64,000 bases of DNA, from NCBI GenBank assembly GCA_013397435.1, contig VZRG01000750.1, forward strand, positions 62,001 through 126,000, given 5' to 3'. Of the stretch, positions 25,101 through 40,100 are shown piece after piece. The DNA comes from Erythrocercus mccallii (taxonomy: Eukaryota > Chordata > Aves > Passeriformes > Dicruridae). The notes beneath the pieces were generated by a model. It was not told the DNA's origin. It worked only from the letters and a program-made list of their open reading frames with translations, and did not search any database. The stretch's first letter is position 1. Each line of letters begins with the position of its first letter. Made by a program: the position numbers and the translations under genes.

Positions 25101-28100
25101 GTAAGATGATTATTGTAGTATGTACTTCTTCCTTCAAAGTCTTTCCTTTAACTGAGGAAACACAGTAATTTTCCAGAATCTTGTTCTTCACCTTAAGGCA
25201 GTGTATGTGCTATTGACTTTATGCTTTATTTTTACATAGATAATTAAATGTTACATCTGCATCAGCAGGGTTCAAGATAGACAGTCAGAAGAAAATAAAA
25301 CAATGCACTCAAAGGACTAATGAACTCAGAGTAATTGCACAGTGTTCTAGCATGGCTGAACATGAAGAACAAATTTTGCTTGCATTAGTGTTGAAAGAAG
25401 TACAACCTTTTTCAAAAGAGCAGGTACCATCATTGCTACTTAAAATCAATAGCACCAGTTTAAGACCAGTATTGGATTTATTAAATGGTCATTGCACAAA
25501 TGTGTTGGTGTATCTGTAGTTATATTAAGTCTATGGCAGTGTTGGTATGCAATAAACACCAAGATAATTGCTAGGAAGTAATTTAAAAGCTTAGGGAAGA
25601 ATAAGTATTTGAGACATTTGGAAAACTGGACTTTCTCAACTAGGTCAGCCCATTCCCAGTTCTTTTTTTACTTCCCTTGCCTACAGAAAGCTTATTGAGC
25701 TGCCACTTCAATTTTTCGTCCAATTTTCTCTCTTCCTTCATTTACCTCTCCCAGTCTTTCATCCTGTAGCTGTTCTTTTTTGTATTAGGAAAATGTGTGT
25801 ATTTGCACTGCAGCTGGACAGTCCAAAGCTAATTCTAAAACCTAGTCAGCATTCCTGGGATTCAAGTATCTAAGGCAACATCTACTCCCTAAATCACCTT
25901 TCCTTATCTATTTTTCCTCTTTATCAGACACCATCCATTCACATTCATCTGTGTAATCTGGCTGCTCCTCAGCTCTCTTTCAGGGAACCAATTAGTTCCC
26001 TCTGAAATGAGACCTGGATGTAGAGCAGCAAAACTTTTACTCCAGCAGCCACTTGTAACAGGCAGCATGGGAGAAGTACAGTAATGTCTGTAGCTAGTCC
26101 TATAAAAATACTTAGTACCCATTGTAGCATCGAATGGGCATTAGACAGAAATCTGAAATGTGTCACAGATGCTGATCCGAAAAGTATTTCTTAAATAGAA
26201 ATTAATCCAGAAAGTCCCTGGAATTCCCTGGTTACATCTCATATCCCTGAAATTCCCTCAGTCCCTGAAATTCCCTGGTTACATCACAAACTATCCTGAA
26301 ACAGACAGGTATCATTAACCTGAAAAACTGTAACTCTGACCCTTTCATTTAAAAAGCTGAATATGACAGTACTACCAGCTTTTTGGAGAGCAGCGCATCA
26401 CCTGGGATATTGGACTCTGTAAGTCTTGTAGTGCAAGAATGTTTAAACTTATACTCTTTTCCCCAGCAGTGTCCTACACTCACAAAATTTTTGAAGAAGA
26501 TGTCAATCCAGTTCTTCAACTCAAACTGGAGTACTTCCCAAAAAGCAAGCAACAAAACACATTCTACAGCTGAATAATTTGTATACTCATTCATAAAAAG
26601 GTGTTTCTGCTTCCTTGAACAAGTGTATAATTTCCACTACTATGTCTTTCATCAAAATGTAAAAAAAAATTCCTTCAAGGATCATAACTTCTGGCAAAGA
26701 CTTCTGCCCTCCCAGCTGAGCATGTTCATTTGTCTGATGAAACTGATAAATTTAAAAAAAAAAGGTACACTTGAAAACGTGGTGATACAAAATGTGGTGA
26801 TACAAGCATCATCCTTGAAACTATAACCACAGTACAATCCTTCATGAAAAGACAATCTGGAAACCATGCTGGAGCCTGACAGCCTGTGCCCATCTTGGGA
26901 CAATCTTACCTTCATTTTGTTTTGGATATATACTTTCATGTTCTTTTCTGTGTCTAAAGCCTATGGGATGACCTCCCTCCCACAAGTCCTATGACACGTT
27001 TATGACTGAAAAATCACTCTGGATCATATCAGTCCTCTAGAGAATTTTTCTGCTAAGAAAATTTAGACAATTTTATTCTTTTTCACATATATATGTATTT
27101 CATGCTTCCAGGGATGAGCAAACAACGCAAAACAGCTCAGACAGTTGCTGTTGGACACTTGAGCCTACTGTGACCTTATACCAACTCTGAAGCAATACAT
27201 CATAGCTTAGGTCACCATGAGGACAGTCCCTTATGTGGGGCAAACTGGGAGAACACACTACAGTGCTTCCTCAACTGGTCATGTGTCACATTTATCTGGT
27301 AACTGGATTACTTATCATCAGAGGGTATATCTTTATTCAGCAGTAACTGCTCAGAAAAACAAATACCAGACAGTTGCAAGAAAAAGGAGATAGAAAGTAG
27401 CTTTGCTAGCTCATAATAAATAAATCTCTTCAAAAGATAGCCTGTTCATTTTTAATAACCTGACCACATCTGCTCCACATGCAGCTGCTCTACTGGGAGG
27501 GCAGGTCGTTCCTGAGGTATTATTGAGGGGCCCTAACACAGCTAGGTGAGTACATCCCTACAGCAAGTTTAGAGTATACTTACTGCACTAATTTCAGAGA
27601 CACTGATATTTTAGTTAATGCAGATAATGAACTCACTCTAAGCCAAAAGAAGGTATCAAGTACTGAAAATAAATGTCCCATCTCACAGTAATGAGCTTTG
27701 CAAAGTAAAGTGCTAACGGCAACAGCTTTTAAATTACTAGCAAGTTTTGGTTAAAATGGTTTTTCTAATAAATTTGAAAATCTCCTTCTCTAAAAGAATT
27801 TTTAAAAAACATTTTGAAGAAGTGTGTTCCTTCATCTTGAATGATCAGTATGTAAATATGAAATCACTGTTAAAAGGCTTTCAAGTTTACTATTTCGTTC
27901 AAAGCATCTATCCCCAGCCCTTTTCTTCTTACTCAGTCTGCCAGGAAGCTGTGTGGGAAGCCTTTCGTATTTTTCTGGATCGAATTCCTGATACTTCTGA
28001 ATATCAGAACTGGGTTACTGCCTGCCAGAGGGAAACCTTTTGCATATTCGACATTGGCAAAAACTTCAGCAATTCCCAAGAACACCTGGAAATAATTCAA

Positions 28101-31100
28101 CGGGTAAGGATTACTCACATTTGTTTAGAAACTGGGAGAGACTTCCAAGTCCTTCCCCATCTGCTTATTTAAGGGCAAAGTATTGCTCAGGAAAAGTAGG
28201 GGCATGTATTAGAAGGAAAACACAAAAATAGTAAACAAAAGAGCTAAGAGGCTCAATGGTTGGATACACCCACTAGTAAAATGCTGTTTTTCTTAATCTT
28301 TTTGCAGCGGGTAAAACATAGAACCTTCCAGGAAAGGTAAGTAGCACAAGTAGACCCTTGCCACTTGATGTTACTCCCCTGTTTGCAAAGATATGTGTAG
28401 ATGTGTGTAGATGTGAGCAGATATTCAGATAGCCCTGTGGCGTATTTGATGTGTGCTATGAGAGGTGTGTATACTCAATATATCATAGGGTACAGTAATT
28501 GAATCACAACTAATGGATATGGCCAAATGTCTGAGTTACCTGGACACCACTGAATGTTTTCTCAGCCTAATGTGAGCATGAAACCCTAACAGAGACATAG
28601 CTTTGCATTAGACCAATGTTGATTGGGAGTGTGAAAAAGTGGCTATAATTCTCAAAAGGAAAGTCAGATTAATAAAAGCTTAGCTGAGAGGCTACATTAA
28701 ACAATAACATGAAAACTCTACACCTTCACTTAGATTTCTCCTGTATTTTTCTACATCATGACAGTGTTAATTAATGTGATACTTTATTCTATAAACTCTG
28801 GAAAAAGCATGCTCAGAAGTTGCAATGCTCAGAAGTTGGAGAATGGCAGGATTAAAGCTACCATACTGAACTCTTGTTCTCTGTATATATGTACTATAGT
28901 GCAGCCATACAAATCATTGTCCACAACTTCTGACGGTTGTATTAGTTTTTTCCTTCACGTTTTCTCTGGTTTTGAAGATTTTCAGGCAAATAACCTTTTC
29001 CATTCATAGGTTACATTGTCTCTTGATCACAGAGGTCTTATGTATCTTAATTCATTCTAACATGGGAGATCTGAGGTATCTTTAATAATGTAGGGCCTAA
29101 TTTAACTCCCCTGGCAGTCCAAAGGGAGGCCTTTTCATCCATCCTAGTGCAAGCAACAGCAGCAAGGCATTAAGTGAAATGACTGATCTCAGAGTTCTTA
29201 GGTTCTTTGTGAAGAGAACTGTTTTCCCTAGACACAATAGAGAAAGTGAAGTAAATTCCATGAAATTGCTTGTACTTTAGCTGGAAATACAGACAGAAAT
29301 GATTATGCATGGTTGGACTTCATCTTTACTACTGTGTGGCTTAGAAAATATTTTGTATCTTCTGTAGATGTCTGTAGAGAAATCAGTCTCCAAGTATAGG
29401 TACATAACACATAACTAGTTAACATTGTAAAAACATTATAAATAATACTTCAGTTCTCATCACGCAAGATATCTAGAGGATGTGGTAAACCAGTTGTCAT
29501 ACATTCATTCTTTATTTATGTTATTAAACATTTAGGTTGTTCCTGTATAGAAATGCACCTCAGACACCTTTTCTGTCTATGCTGCAAGCTTTATGCTGTC
29601 TCAGTTAAAATCACACTACAAGTCTGCAGTGCCCTTAGTTCTTTCATTGATATCAGTTTTCATAAATACTCCATCTGTATGCCCTGCAGAAAATTTGAGG
29701 AATTATACTTTACTCCCCAATTTCAGGAGAGAAAAATCTCGAAATACCCTTTAGAAAACTCTTATCTAAGAACCTACATTTTCCCAAAAGCAACAAATTA
29801 ATAATGATTTGGTTTTAAGGTCATACAATAATTTCTGTTCCAAGTAAAAGAATCTTTAATATATCTATTTATTTTAAAATGTACTTAGAGATAGATACTA
29901 TTGCTGGTTTTCAAGCAAGCTATCAGTAGCTATTAAAAATGTGTTTGTCACCACATGACTGTAAAAAAAAAAACCAGAAAATAATTATCAACAAAACCAA
30001 ACCAAATCCTGTGATACATCATACCCACCATATTCTTACTTTAGTTTTTAGCTGTCCTCCTTGGGGCCATGGTAGGCATTAACCCATGAATATTACATCC
30101 AGAAGCAAACACTAACATTCCTACATCTCAAAATAATCTGGATTCAGGAATCTGATCTGATACTATAATTATCTGGAAGCATCCTTACGGTATTATAATG
30201 CAGACTGACAACTGAAAAATAAGTCTACCCGCTGTTACCCACACCACACCATATGAAACACGCCTGGAACCTGAAATGTCTGTTGGCTCTAAAAATAGAA
30301 GAATCCCAAAGCTCTCACTGAACTACCTTGATAGGATGAGAAATAGCAAAGAAGACAAAGGCTGATTTAGGTGATATACAAGAAGTCTTGCTTCCATTTT
30401 AGACAGTGGTAACCCTTCACTGACTTCCAAGAGTAAAAAAAAAGCCAGACCCAGTGCACTGATTTAATCTCTGTGATCTCATCCCTGTGGTGGCATTGAT
30501 AAAATCTATCACAAAACCTCATGAGCAGAATCCTGACAGGACTGGTAGTTCTTACGCTGTTCTGCTGCCTGTTTAATCAAGTCACAAAATATTCTATTAG
30601 AGATAACTTCTCTCATTTAAGCTACACTTAATATAGAGATCATTTCTATATATTTTTGGTGTTTTATACTTTTGTCATTGTTGGTACAATATGCAGATAA
30701 TTAAATCATTATTTCTATTTGATTGATAGGAAAGATGAAATATCAGCAGAGAAAACTGGAGGCAAAAAGGTGGAAGATATTCCCTCCATTTCTACAGGTA
30801 AAATCAAATCTGCTTATTTTGTGTCTGCCTGATAAATAAAATTGCTAAGGCTAATGATTCTTAGGTCTTAGAAGGCTGTCATTTAATGAATGTTGTGGAA
30901 GCACCAGTTTGGTGGAGTGAAAATGTTTTTGCAAAATAATCTGTGAGAAGACTTTTTTTTATCTCTTTAGAACATATTTGCTACTCAAATGTTGCATTCA
31001 AAGTTTGTCTTCAAATGTATGTGTTTACCTAGTTTCAAACTTAGATAACATAGGGTTATTTTTCTTTCAGTTATAAAATACCATTTAGAATGTCATCTGC

Positions 31101-34100
31101 TGCATTTTGTTAACCAAAATAAGGAAGTAAGGCAAATAAAGATGGACAAGCAAGAAAGAGTGACGCCAAGACAGTAAATTGATCAGATTATTACAATTAG
31201 GCCTACCAACTCTGTTGTGTACTAGAAATCTTTAAAATAAAAGCAATTCACACAGTGATAAAAATCTGTAAATATGATAATTTTGGTTCAAGGAGAAACC
31301 ATCCTGAACATATATTCTTATGAAATATAATAGAATCTTATTGGTAAGGACTTCCAGCATGGTAATTTTGCCTCTAAGTGGAAAACTCTGTCAATATCTC
31401 TTGTTACTTTAAACTGAGCCCAAAAGAGAAGTGGCTGCCATAGGGACAAAGATCTCAATTGGCAAAATTAAGCTTAGACACTTGGGGATATACAATGTGG
31501 TGTGACAGGAAATCACTATATATTATTAACTCACACAATTTCATTGATGCACAGTCAGTGCCATTTTTGCCTTCAGTCACACACATGCCACACCCCTAAT
31601 GTTTGATCTGGAAGAAAGGTTGTGTATTGTATAAAACACAGCAGCTTTACCCTCACCTTAAGTCATTGCCGCCTTCCACTGGCACAGGCTTGTGCTCCAG
31701 CACACCCTCTCTGAGGGAAAGCTGCTCCAGCGATCTGACACCTGACCAACACACAAAGGGGAAGTCTTTTGATGTGCAATTCGTTCTTTCCTGACTTTTC
31801 TTTCTTTCTCCCCGCAGGCTCTCCTGGCACACCCCTCTCTCCGTACGCACCTAATGGCACGCTGCTCAACGAAATTTTCAACGACACAAAGACCCCTGTG
31901 AAGGTGAGGGCAGCCTGTGTTCCTACCCACTTTTTCATTCACCTTTTCCTTTTGAGCTAACAGGAAACAGGGAGAAACCGTATAAACAGCACTTAAAACC
32001 AAGGAGTGCTCCCCTCTGTTTCAGCTAGCAGGACTAAAGAGGTTTATTAGTATCTTGTATACTGGAGTAGGGCATGATGCTTTTTGAGTATATAACAGAA
32101 AGTACAAAATCTGGCAAACAGCTTTGAGGCAGTTTACTTTCTTTTAAGGAGGGGCCTATTGCCTATTTTGCACCATTTTGTAACATTGCTCTTCATTAAA
32201 TAATGCCAAAAAAACATACCTGCTGGGCTTTCCACTACACAGGAGACAGGACCAGCCAGCTGTCAGTGGGTTCTCCACTGCTGTCTCCTCAGAGCAGCCA
32301 TGCAGCAGGGCACTGGGGATTGCTCCTCTGCACACCAACAGCACCTGCTGTAAGAGATACCTCTGAGAGAGGGGAGGGTGGCTGGGAGGGGCTGGTTTTT
32401 TCCATCTCTTGGCTGCTGTGGTCTCAACACAGAGGTGTGGCCTCACAGTGCAGGGAAAAGCTGCAAATACTATTGGGAAACAGCATACAAAATTAGACAA
32501 CTTTTAATAGCAGCAAAGTCAACTGCATAAGAAAGGCATATCATGGGTAGGGATAATTCCATTTTATTATCAGAAAAAAGCCAAACGCATACCTCTGAAC
32601 ATGAAACAGTTGTGTGACTTTATGATGATGGAACTATGACTTGGTAACAGTCTCTGTGTAAGAAAGACTTGGTTCTCTTTGTCTTCATTTATGTATATCA
32701 ACGGCAGCTCTCAAGTCATGTCTCAAGTAATAGAAACTTGTTTGCAAAGACAGAAGAATTAAGCCAACAGATATACCCAGGAACTTTCATCTTTCATGGA
32801 ATATAGCTCAGAAAATTTCTTTGGGGATGGGCTTAAATGGGAATATTTCTACCTACTAAATACTGAATTGTGGAGGGGAAAAAAACCACTTAGTTTTATT
32901 TCTTCCCTTTTTGTCCTTGTCTTTTCCTTTCCAGGAGCTGGTAACAAATGCAGTCCCAGAGCTGCCTGTGGAGCAAATGGTAGAATTCAGCGTCACTCTC
33001 ACTGATCAGGAGTACACAGCTGAACTTGGTGACCCCAGCTCCCCAGAGTACCAACAACTAGCTGCCAAATTTCAGCTACAGGTAGGGACGCTTCGTGAAT
33101 GTAAAAATGTTGACTTTGTACCTTGGCTGAGGTTCACACTATGAAACTACCTTCACCACAAAATAAGATTAAAATCTACTGCCCTCACTTTAAACGTCAT
33201 TCCTGTTTTCTCAAGAACTTCACATCTCCTTCATGTGTAGTTTCAGCTTATCCTCTCAAGTCATCTACTCAGCACCAAGCTAACAAGCCAACATCTTTGA
33301 CATTAGTAGAAGCCTCAGATAACTGATGAACAGAATAATTTTAGGAATATTGTTCAGACTTAATCAGGAATTCATGGAGAGCACTTTGTCATAATTTAAT
33401 TTCTACAATAAACCTAATGAGAAATGTAATATAAACGTTAAAACTAATTAGCTACTGTTGTCTGAACTATTCTTCAAAGGACATACACTCATTGTGCGTT
33501 ACACAGTTTACGTAAGAATTGGAACACCTGTGTTATTTTCATACAATTAATAATATTAACTAAATGTTCAGCTATCAGTTTAACTGATAGCAGCTAATGA
33601 CTTGAGGTTCCCAAAAGGTTTTCTGAGTAAAATTAACTAAAGCCTCTCATCAGTTTCATGAGCATTCCTTACTGGAAGTTATTTCACTTTCCTGGTTCAG
33701 TTCCAGATATGTGTAGAAAAAGGGTGAAAGATGCATTGGAAGAGAAGGCAAAAAATGGTTTCTCTGAAGATTTTCAATATTACCCTCAGACAGAAGTGCC
33801 TGCAGACATTGTTCACTACACATATAATGCCTCTTCTATTCAAAACCATGTAATTGTACTACTGTTAACATTAGAATTTAAAATATATTGCTATTCTGTT
33901 TGTACAAGATAGTTAAAATTTTTTAATTTCTAAATGATTTGTCAAATAATCTAAACCCATCTGCAGTTGCTTAATATTTCTAAATAATTAACAATTTAGA
34001 GGTGACTTGAATCACAAAATTATTCATGAACAAAACCTGCCGAATATGAGAAAACCATTTGATTCATGTTGTTTTACTTGCTGTGTTATGAAATAGTTTA

Positions 34101-37100
34101 TCACTTGTTTGCATAATTGCATTAGTAAGAAAAGCAATAGTCTGTGCTTCTTTTTGCCTATAAACAGGTAATATAACAAATATATGCAAATACTGGGTTT
34201 AAGCTGAGCAATTTTGATACCCAAAAGAGCTCTGTTGAGATTGTTTCCTAAAGTTCTTTCTGAAATATGAAAAATATGATCTAGCTAGTCAAATTGTGAC
34301 TGCCTTTTAGTCATAGATCATATGCTGAAATTTTTTTTATGGTTCTCTATAGATGAAAAAAATATTTCAGAAACTTCCAGGATTCAAAGAAATCCGCGTT
34401 TTAGGATTCAAGTAAGTAAGGAAAGGGGGCTCTCTTTTTTGCTGGTTCCTAGCATTCTCCTCTTCCTTCTTGTCCTCAAAAAAGAAGAGACCTGTAGAAG
34501 ACTGGAGTGTGTATTGCTGTAAACAGAAAACAATTTTATGGAAATATCATAGGGACAATATGACAGGAAGTGCAAACACATCCCAAGTGAAACTATGAGG
34601 TTTTAAATGACTTCATAAAAGTAGCTTTGATTCCCTGAAGTTTGAAGGATATAATAAGTTCTTTGAATTGTTTATTAGCAACCCTGTCTTGAGGATTTTT
34701 TAAATGACAAGATAAAGAGAGTTAGTAGCATGATTATTTAGGTGACAACTCTTTTTTTGCCCTTCATAAGTCACAGTGGAGGTGCCTTGGCAAGAGGATG
34801 CATGTTTACACATATAAAACTTTTGCAGTATTTTTTTCTCAGGCCTTTCAAACAGTTTAAAAAGTTCCACTTTTTCAATAAATTTGTGTTCTGTTTTGCC
34901 ATTTCTTTTAGTTTTAGCTTCCTTGTGGGTTTGTTACTAACAAAACCTCTTGTGTACTTTTTCAATAGAGAATCTATAGGGGAGAGTGAGGACACTGCAT
35001 AAAGAATCAAATATAAAACAAACAACAAAGAGTAAGAAACTGAAAAAGGGAAAAAATAACAGGGAAAAAAGATAAATTTATACGGTCTTAGGGAAGCATC
35101 AGGAACATTCAATACTTCTAACAATATTTAATACATGTTGAAGAACACTCATACTGCAATGCAACTTTAGACAAGAACATCCTTCTTCCTAGCATTTCTC
35201 TCTGCAAAACTTGCTGGGGAAAAGAAAAGAGAAGAGAAGAGAAGAGAAAAATAGTCTGAAAATCAGTTCCTTATATTTTTATATTGAAATTAATAAAACA
35301 AAAAGCCATCTACTGCAGTACAAGCAGAGAAAATCTGTAGTAGCATCTCATAGCTACAACTTGCAATACCTAACCAGTTGTGATTCTGGGAGGTCTTGGA
35401 TCCATTTTGGTTTCATATCTTGGACTTAGCTGATAAGAAAGAACATTCTCCAGTGTGGAAAAATTGGACTGATTCCCATTATCCAGTAATTTAGTCAGCT
35501 TTGGGAGTTACGGATCATCAAAGATGGGTGTTGCTGTCCACTGTCCCTTGGCCATAGTACTACATATTTTAGCAGCATTTCCCACAAGGCAATGAAGACA
35601 ACATCATAGGTATTCTAGAGAACTCACCAGGGAAAATAACTGGGCATTATATGTAGAAGGTCAACACGAGCATGTCTTCCAGAGGTAACTAATGGTTCAA
35701 GTTACCCCTGTGACTGTGTAGGCATCATGTGCGGTAACCGTGCCCATGGAAAGTACTGACACCAGAGCCCATTGCCACTACAGAGATTAGCCAGGACAGG
35801 GCTCAAACTGCACCATTTGGCAATGGAAATGGGAAAGCTGATATTTCAAACTGCCATGGTCAAGTAACCTTCCTCTTTCCCTACACAAACCACAGAGATT
35901 CCCATTGTTTGGAAAGGGAAAAGTGAACTGCTGGAGAGTAGACTGTCATTTTCACACAGAGATGAAAATTATAGATGACATACAGAAGATAAGATAAATT
36001 GTCAAATGATGGTTGTGATGTGTGCGACTGAATGATTTACAGGTATACATGAATCTTTGTTTTTCTTTCTTTTGCAATCCTTTCTCACGCTCTTTATTCT
36101 GCGATGAAATGAAGACAGAAGAAGGAGAAAGATGGGTAATCTCTCTGTAATTTATAATTAATAGTTTTATAGACTAATTATTATAATTATGATTATTAAT
36201 AATTTTATTATGTACATAGATAAATCAGTAAATATCTTTGTCTTAATGTGACAAAGTGAATTGTGAATTGTGTTCTGCTTAAGTACAAAATCTGTGCTAT
36301 AAACTGTTAGGGATAGCTTTAACTTTAATCTGAATGTTTCAAGTAATCAAATTTTATCAGGCTGTCTCTGAAGGGAATAAAATGTTTGACCTAAGAAAAT
36401 TCACATTTATATCACTGAAGATTTACATCAGTCATATACTGAAAGTGAAAAATAAGCAGGGAAACTTTATATTCAAATTTTCTTTTTTGATCTGCTGTTT
36501 CCTATCTGTATTCCCATGTGCACAATATTTCCAATAAGTATGTAGAATTTGATTTGTTATCTCCATTATCAAGGCAGATAGAATAGCAAAGATACCACCA
36601 GTTACTAGCTTGATAAAATGTAGGGAGATTTTTTTACTGGTAATACAAACATCTACAGAATATATTGTTGTTGTTGCTTAAAAGTGTTACTGGGGAATAA
36701 TTTGTCTAGTAGTTTCCCAGAATTTCTCTTTTGCTCATGCTTTAAAAAGAAGAAATATCTATGTGTTTCCTAAATTCTTGCAATGTCATATAAATGCAAA
36801 TACATAGCACATACTAGATAAAATGAAATTCTTCTCTCTATAGTTATTTGACATTGTAAAAAAAAGTAGGATGGTGAAATAGAAATGTTTACAATGTACT
36901 CTTTTTTCCATTTAATTAGGTAACTTTAACATGTGTGAAAAATGATGGATTAAAAATTGTGACTATTTGAGACTTCTGTGAAACACAAACGTCTAGGGAG
37001 CAGCCCTACACACCCATTTGGTCTTGGAAAAGCTAACTCCCATAGTGGAAAATTGATTTGCTTGCCACATTAGCTTGAAAAAGAACAAAAAATTCTCTCA

Positions 37101-40100
37101 GTTATGATAAGATTTTTGCTTATCTGCAGTCTTATGAACTATCTAATGCCTTTTCATAGGTTCTTGAATAATTAATACGTCATTATGGCTTCTAATAACC
37201 CCAACGTGTGTTTATAGCTGTTTGGATCAGTATTCAAGGACTTCAGGCCACATTATCAGTTCTACAAATTTCTGAGTAGTCAAATTAAATCAGATTATGT
37301 TAGATTTTTGCAATTTTCTTAAATGTGGGAATTTTTATTAAAAGTTATGCATAGAAAAAAAGGGGTTAGGTGAAGGAAAAGTAATTTGAAGGTGACAGAT
37401 TCATTAGGAAGAAGTTAATTTGCATTATTCTTACAGAAGATAATATGTAATGGTTGCACATTTGTTCGTTTGTGTGTAAAATCATTTCTCAGCCAGTGAC
37501 TGATTTTGCTGCTCTGGGCATTTTCTCCTTTCCCCCTTGCAGATCAAGCAGCACAGTAGCACGATACGTGGTGAACTTTGAGAGAGATGGCTCAGAAACC
37601 AAAGGCACAGCAGATGACATCTCAACTATTGGCTCTAATAAGGTTGAAAGTGAAAAAATACCAATTTCTCCAGTTGAAGAGAGGGAAATATCAGCAACTA
37701 AACTGACAGTAACAGACCTTCAGCAGCTGGTTGCCACTGCACTCCATGAAGACCAGTCCCTGCCCGTGGACCTTGGAACACTTCAGTTTACTGATGGTCA
37801 GTAAAGCAGCTGGCAGGTGCCAGGCACAAGGCTGAATCTTGCCTTCCCAAACTGATGCAAATTCAGTAAGGTGTCCTTTGCTTCTCTAACAGATTATTTT
37901 CATTTGACATAGTCCATTCTCCTTGGTGTTGTATAGCACCCAAAGGATGTAGTGAAATAAGTTAAATTTTATATTAAAATGTGTCTTTACAATTATACAG
38001 CCTAATTTGAAACCACATTAGAAGATTTTTTTCTTTGTTTTTTGTTTAGAAAATCTGGATATTTTGCACACTAAGATCATTAAGAGGAGAAAAATAAAAT
38101 AAATACTATGAATATTCACTGTATCATTTTAACTTCCCAGTATGGATAGTCTCCTTTCTTTAACAAGAAAAAAGTGAGATCTGCCTCTAACATAAAATTA
38201 GCTTCCTGAAAGCTCTATCTTGGTTGTAAGCAAGCTATCTCAGTAACATCAGACAGATCGACACCTTAAACAGCATTTGATCCCAAGACAAAATCAGTAA
38301 AGATACGTTTCGCTCACACTGAAACACAGAGGAGTTTAGAACACAAGCTGAGTGTGAAAACCAGCAGAAGTTGGTCTGCACCCTGTTCAGTAGTCCAACT
38401 AATAAATGTCCCTTTCTAGTTCATCAATGATTTTTGCAAAGCTAGCAAACTACTTTTGGAGAGAGGTGTTAAAAAGGGGGAAAATAATTTAAAGTATTTT
38501 TCCATATGAATATTTACTGAAACAAACTCAAAGCACATACCGAATTTTAGCTACAGTATTTCATTTGTAAACAGCAGCAATTTTTTTGCCAAAAAAATTT
38601 ATTCAGTTGAACTAATACTTTCTGTAAGAATAAAGTGTCATATTTTAATGTAGATTAAAAGTTCCAAGAAAAAAATTATATAGAACACATCAATAGTACA
38701 TATTTTAAACAACTTCCAGCAGTTAATTCTAATACCCAATTTTAGAAAAACAGTTTGCATGCAAGTACTTTAAAGATCTCCTCTGAGAGGTCAAAGGAGA
38801 AACTTGAACACCAAAGCCAAAACAGTGACATTAACAATGGTGTGGACTCAGGGTAAAACTGAATTACTTTAGGCTTAATGAACACAATATGAGTCATCAT
38901 AGCCCATGTAGATTTAACTGAGGAGTTCACACTTCAGGTGATTTTAAGCATTCCTCCATGGTTCAGCTCTCTGCAGACCTATCACATTTATGCCAAATAA
39001 AGCATATGAAGAATAGTGTGTATAAAATTTGGTTTTCTTCATAATTGTCTTTTTGAATGGGAAATGATTCTTTTTTTGTCTTAATATAGATTTTTAAAGC
39101 AATTTTTTGATGGAGAACATTTTAGTACTGGGGGTTTTTATTGAATTTATGTGTTTTGGTCAGTGTTCAATGTGCTGGTGCTGAAGAATTCTGTGTTCTC
39201 TCACTCTCTCTCTCTAATGTTTGTGAGGATTTTGGTTTTTGTTTTGGTGGGTTTTTTTCTTGTTTTGTTTTTTTTTTTTGCAGAAACTATTATACCACCT
39301 AGTGATTTAGACAATGATATCCAAGGTGTGGTCACTATTCCTCTGGCAGGCCCTGATTTGGTAGGTTAATCATGTTTTTCATGTTTATTTATTTCTCTAT
39401 GGGAAAAGAAATTAAACAGTGCTAAGAGGTACATAAACATACAAAAAGTTTCTTATGCTAGAATAACATATGTGCCTTTTTGTATATGCTGTAAGAATGA
39501 ATGTTGTGTTATTATACTGCAACAGAGATACTGTTTAGACCATTTATAGGTGAATATTACTGCTTGATTACCCTTTCCTGATTTAATTACAAAGTAAACA
39601 GTGTTTCATCAGTTCAGTAGTACATATTAATGACAGAAAGAGAGCTGTTTACAGAGCTAGTTAAGGTCATCTTTCTTTGATCACTTTTAAAGTTACAGGC
39701 ATTGTGATTAGGATCACATGAACATGCCAAACATTGTACACATCCTATGATTTCACAGCAACCTTCCAGTATCTGAAGGGGGCCTACAGGGAAGCTGGAG
39801 AGGGACTCTGGCAGGATCTGTAGTAGCAGGACAAGGATAATGGGTTCAAGCTGAAAGATGGGAAATTTAAGTTAGATATACAGTAGATGTTCTTTACCAT
39901 GAGGATGGTGAGACACTGGTATAGGGTGCCTGGAGAGGTAAAGGATGCCCCAGGAATGTTCCAGGACAGGTTGGATGTGGCATTGAGCAACTTGGTCTAG
40001 TGGAAGATGTCACTTACCATGGGCGGGGGGTTGTGACTAGAGGAGCTCTAAGGTCCCCTCTAACTCAACCCATAATATGATTCCATGTTGACTTAGTTAT

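Noticed and set aside
31658..32002. Minus-strand open frames over exon 6
   Set aside because: Shadows of the plus-strand exon and its GC-richer flanks; the plus frame has homology and splice sites.
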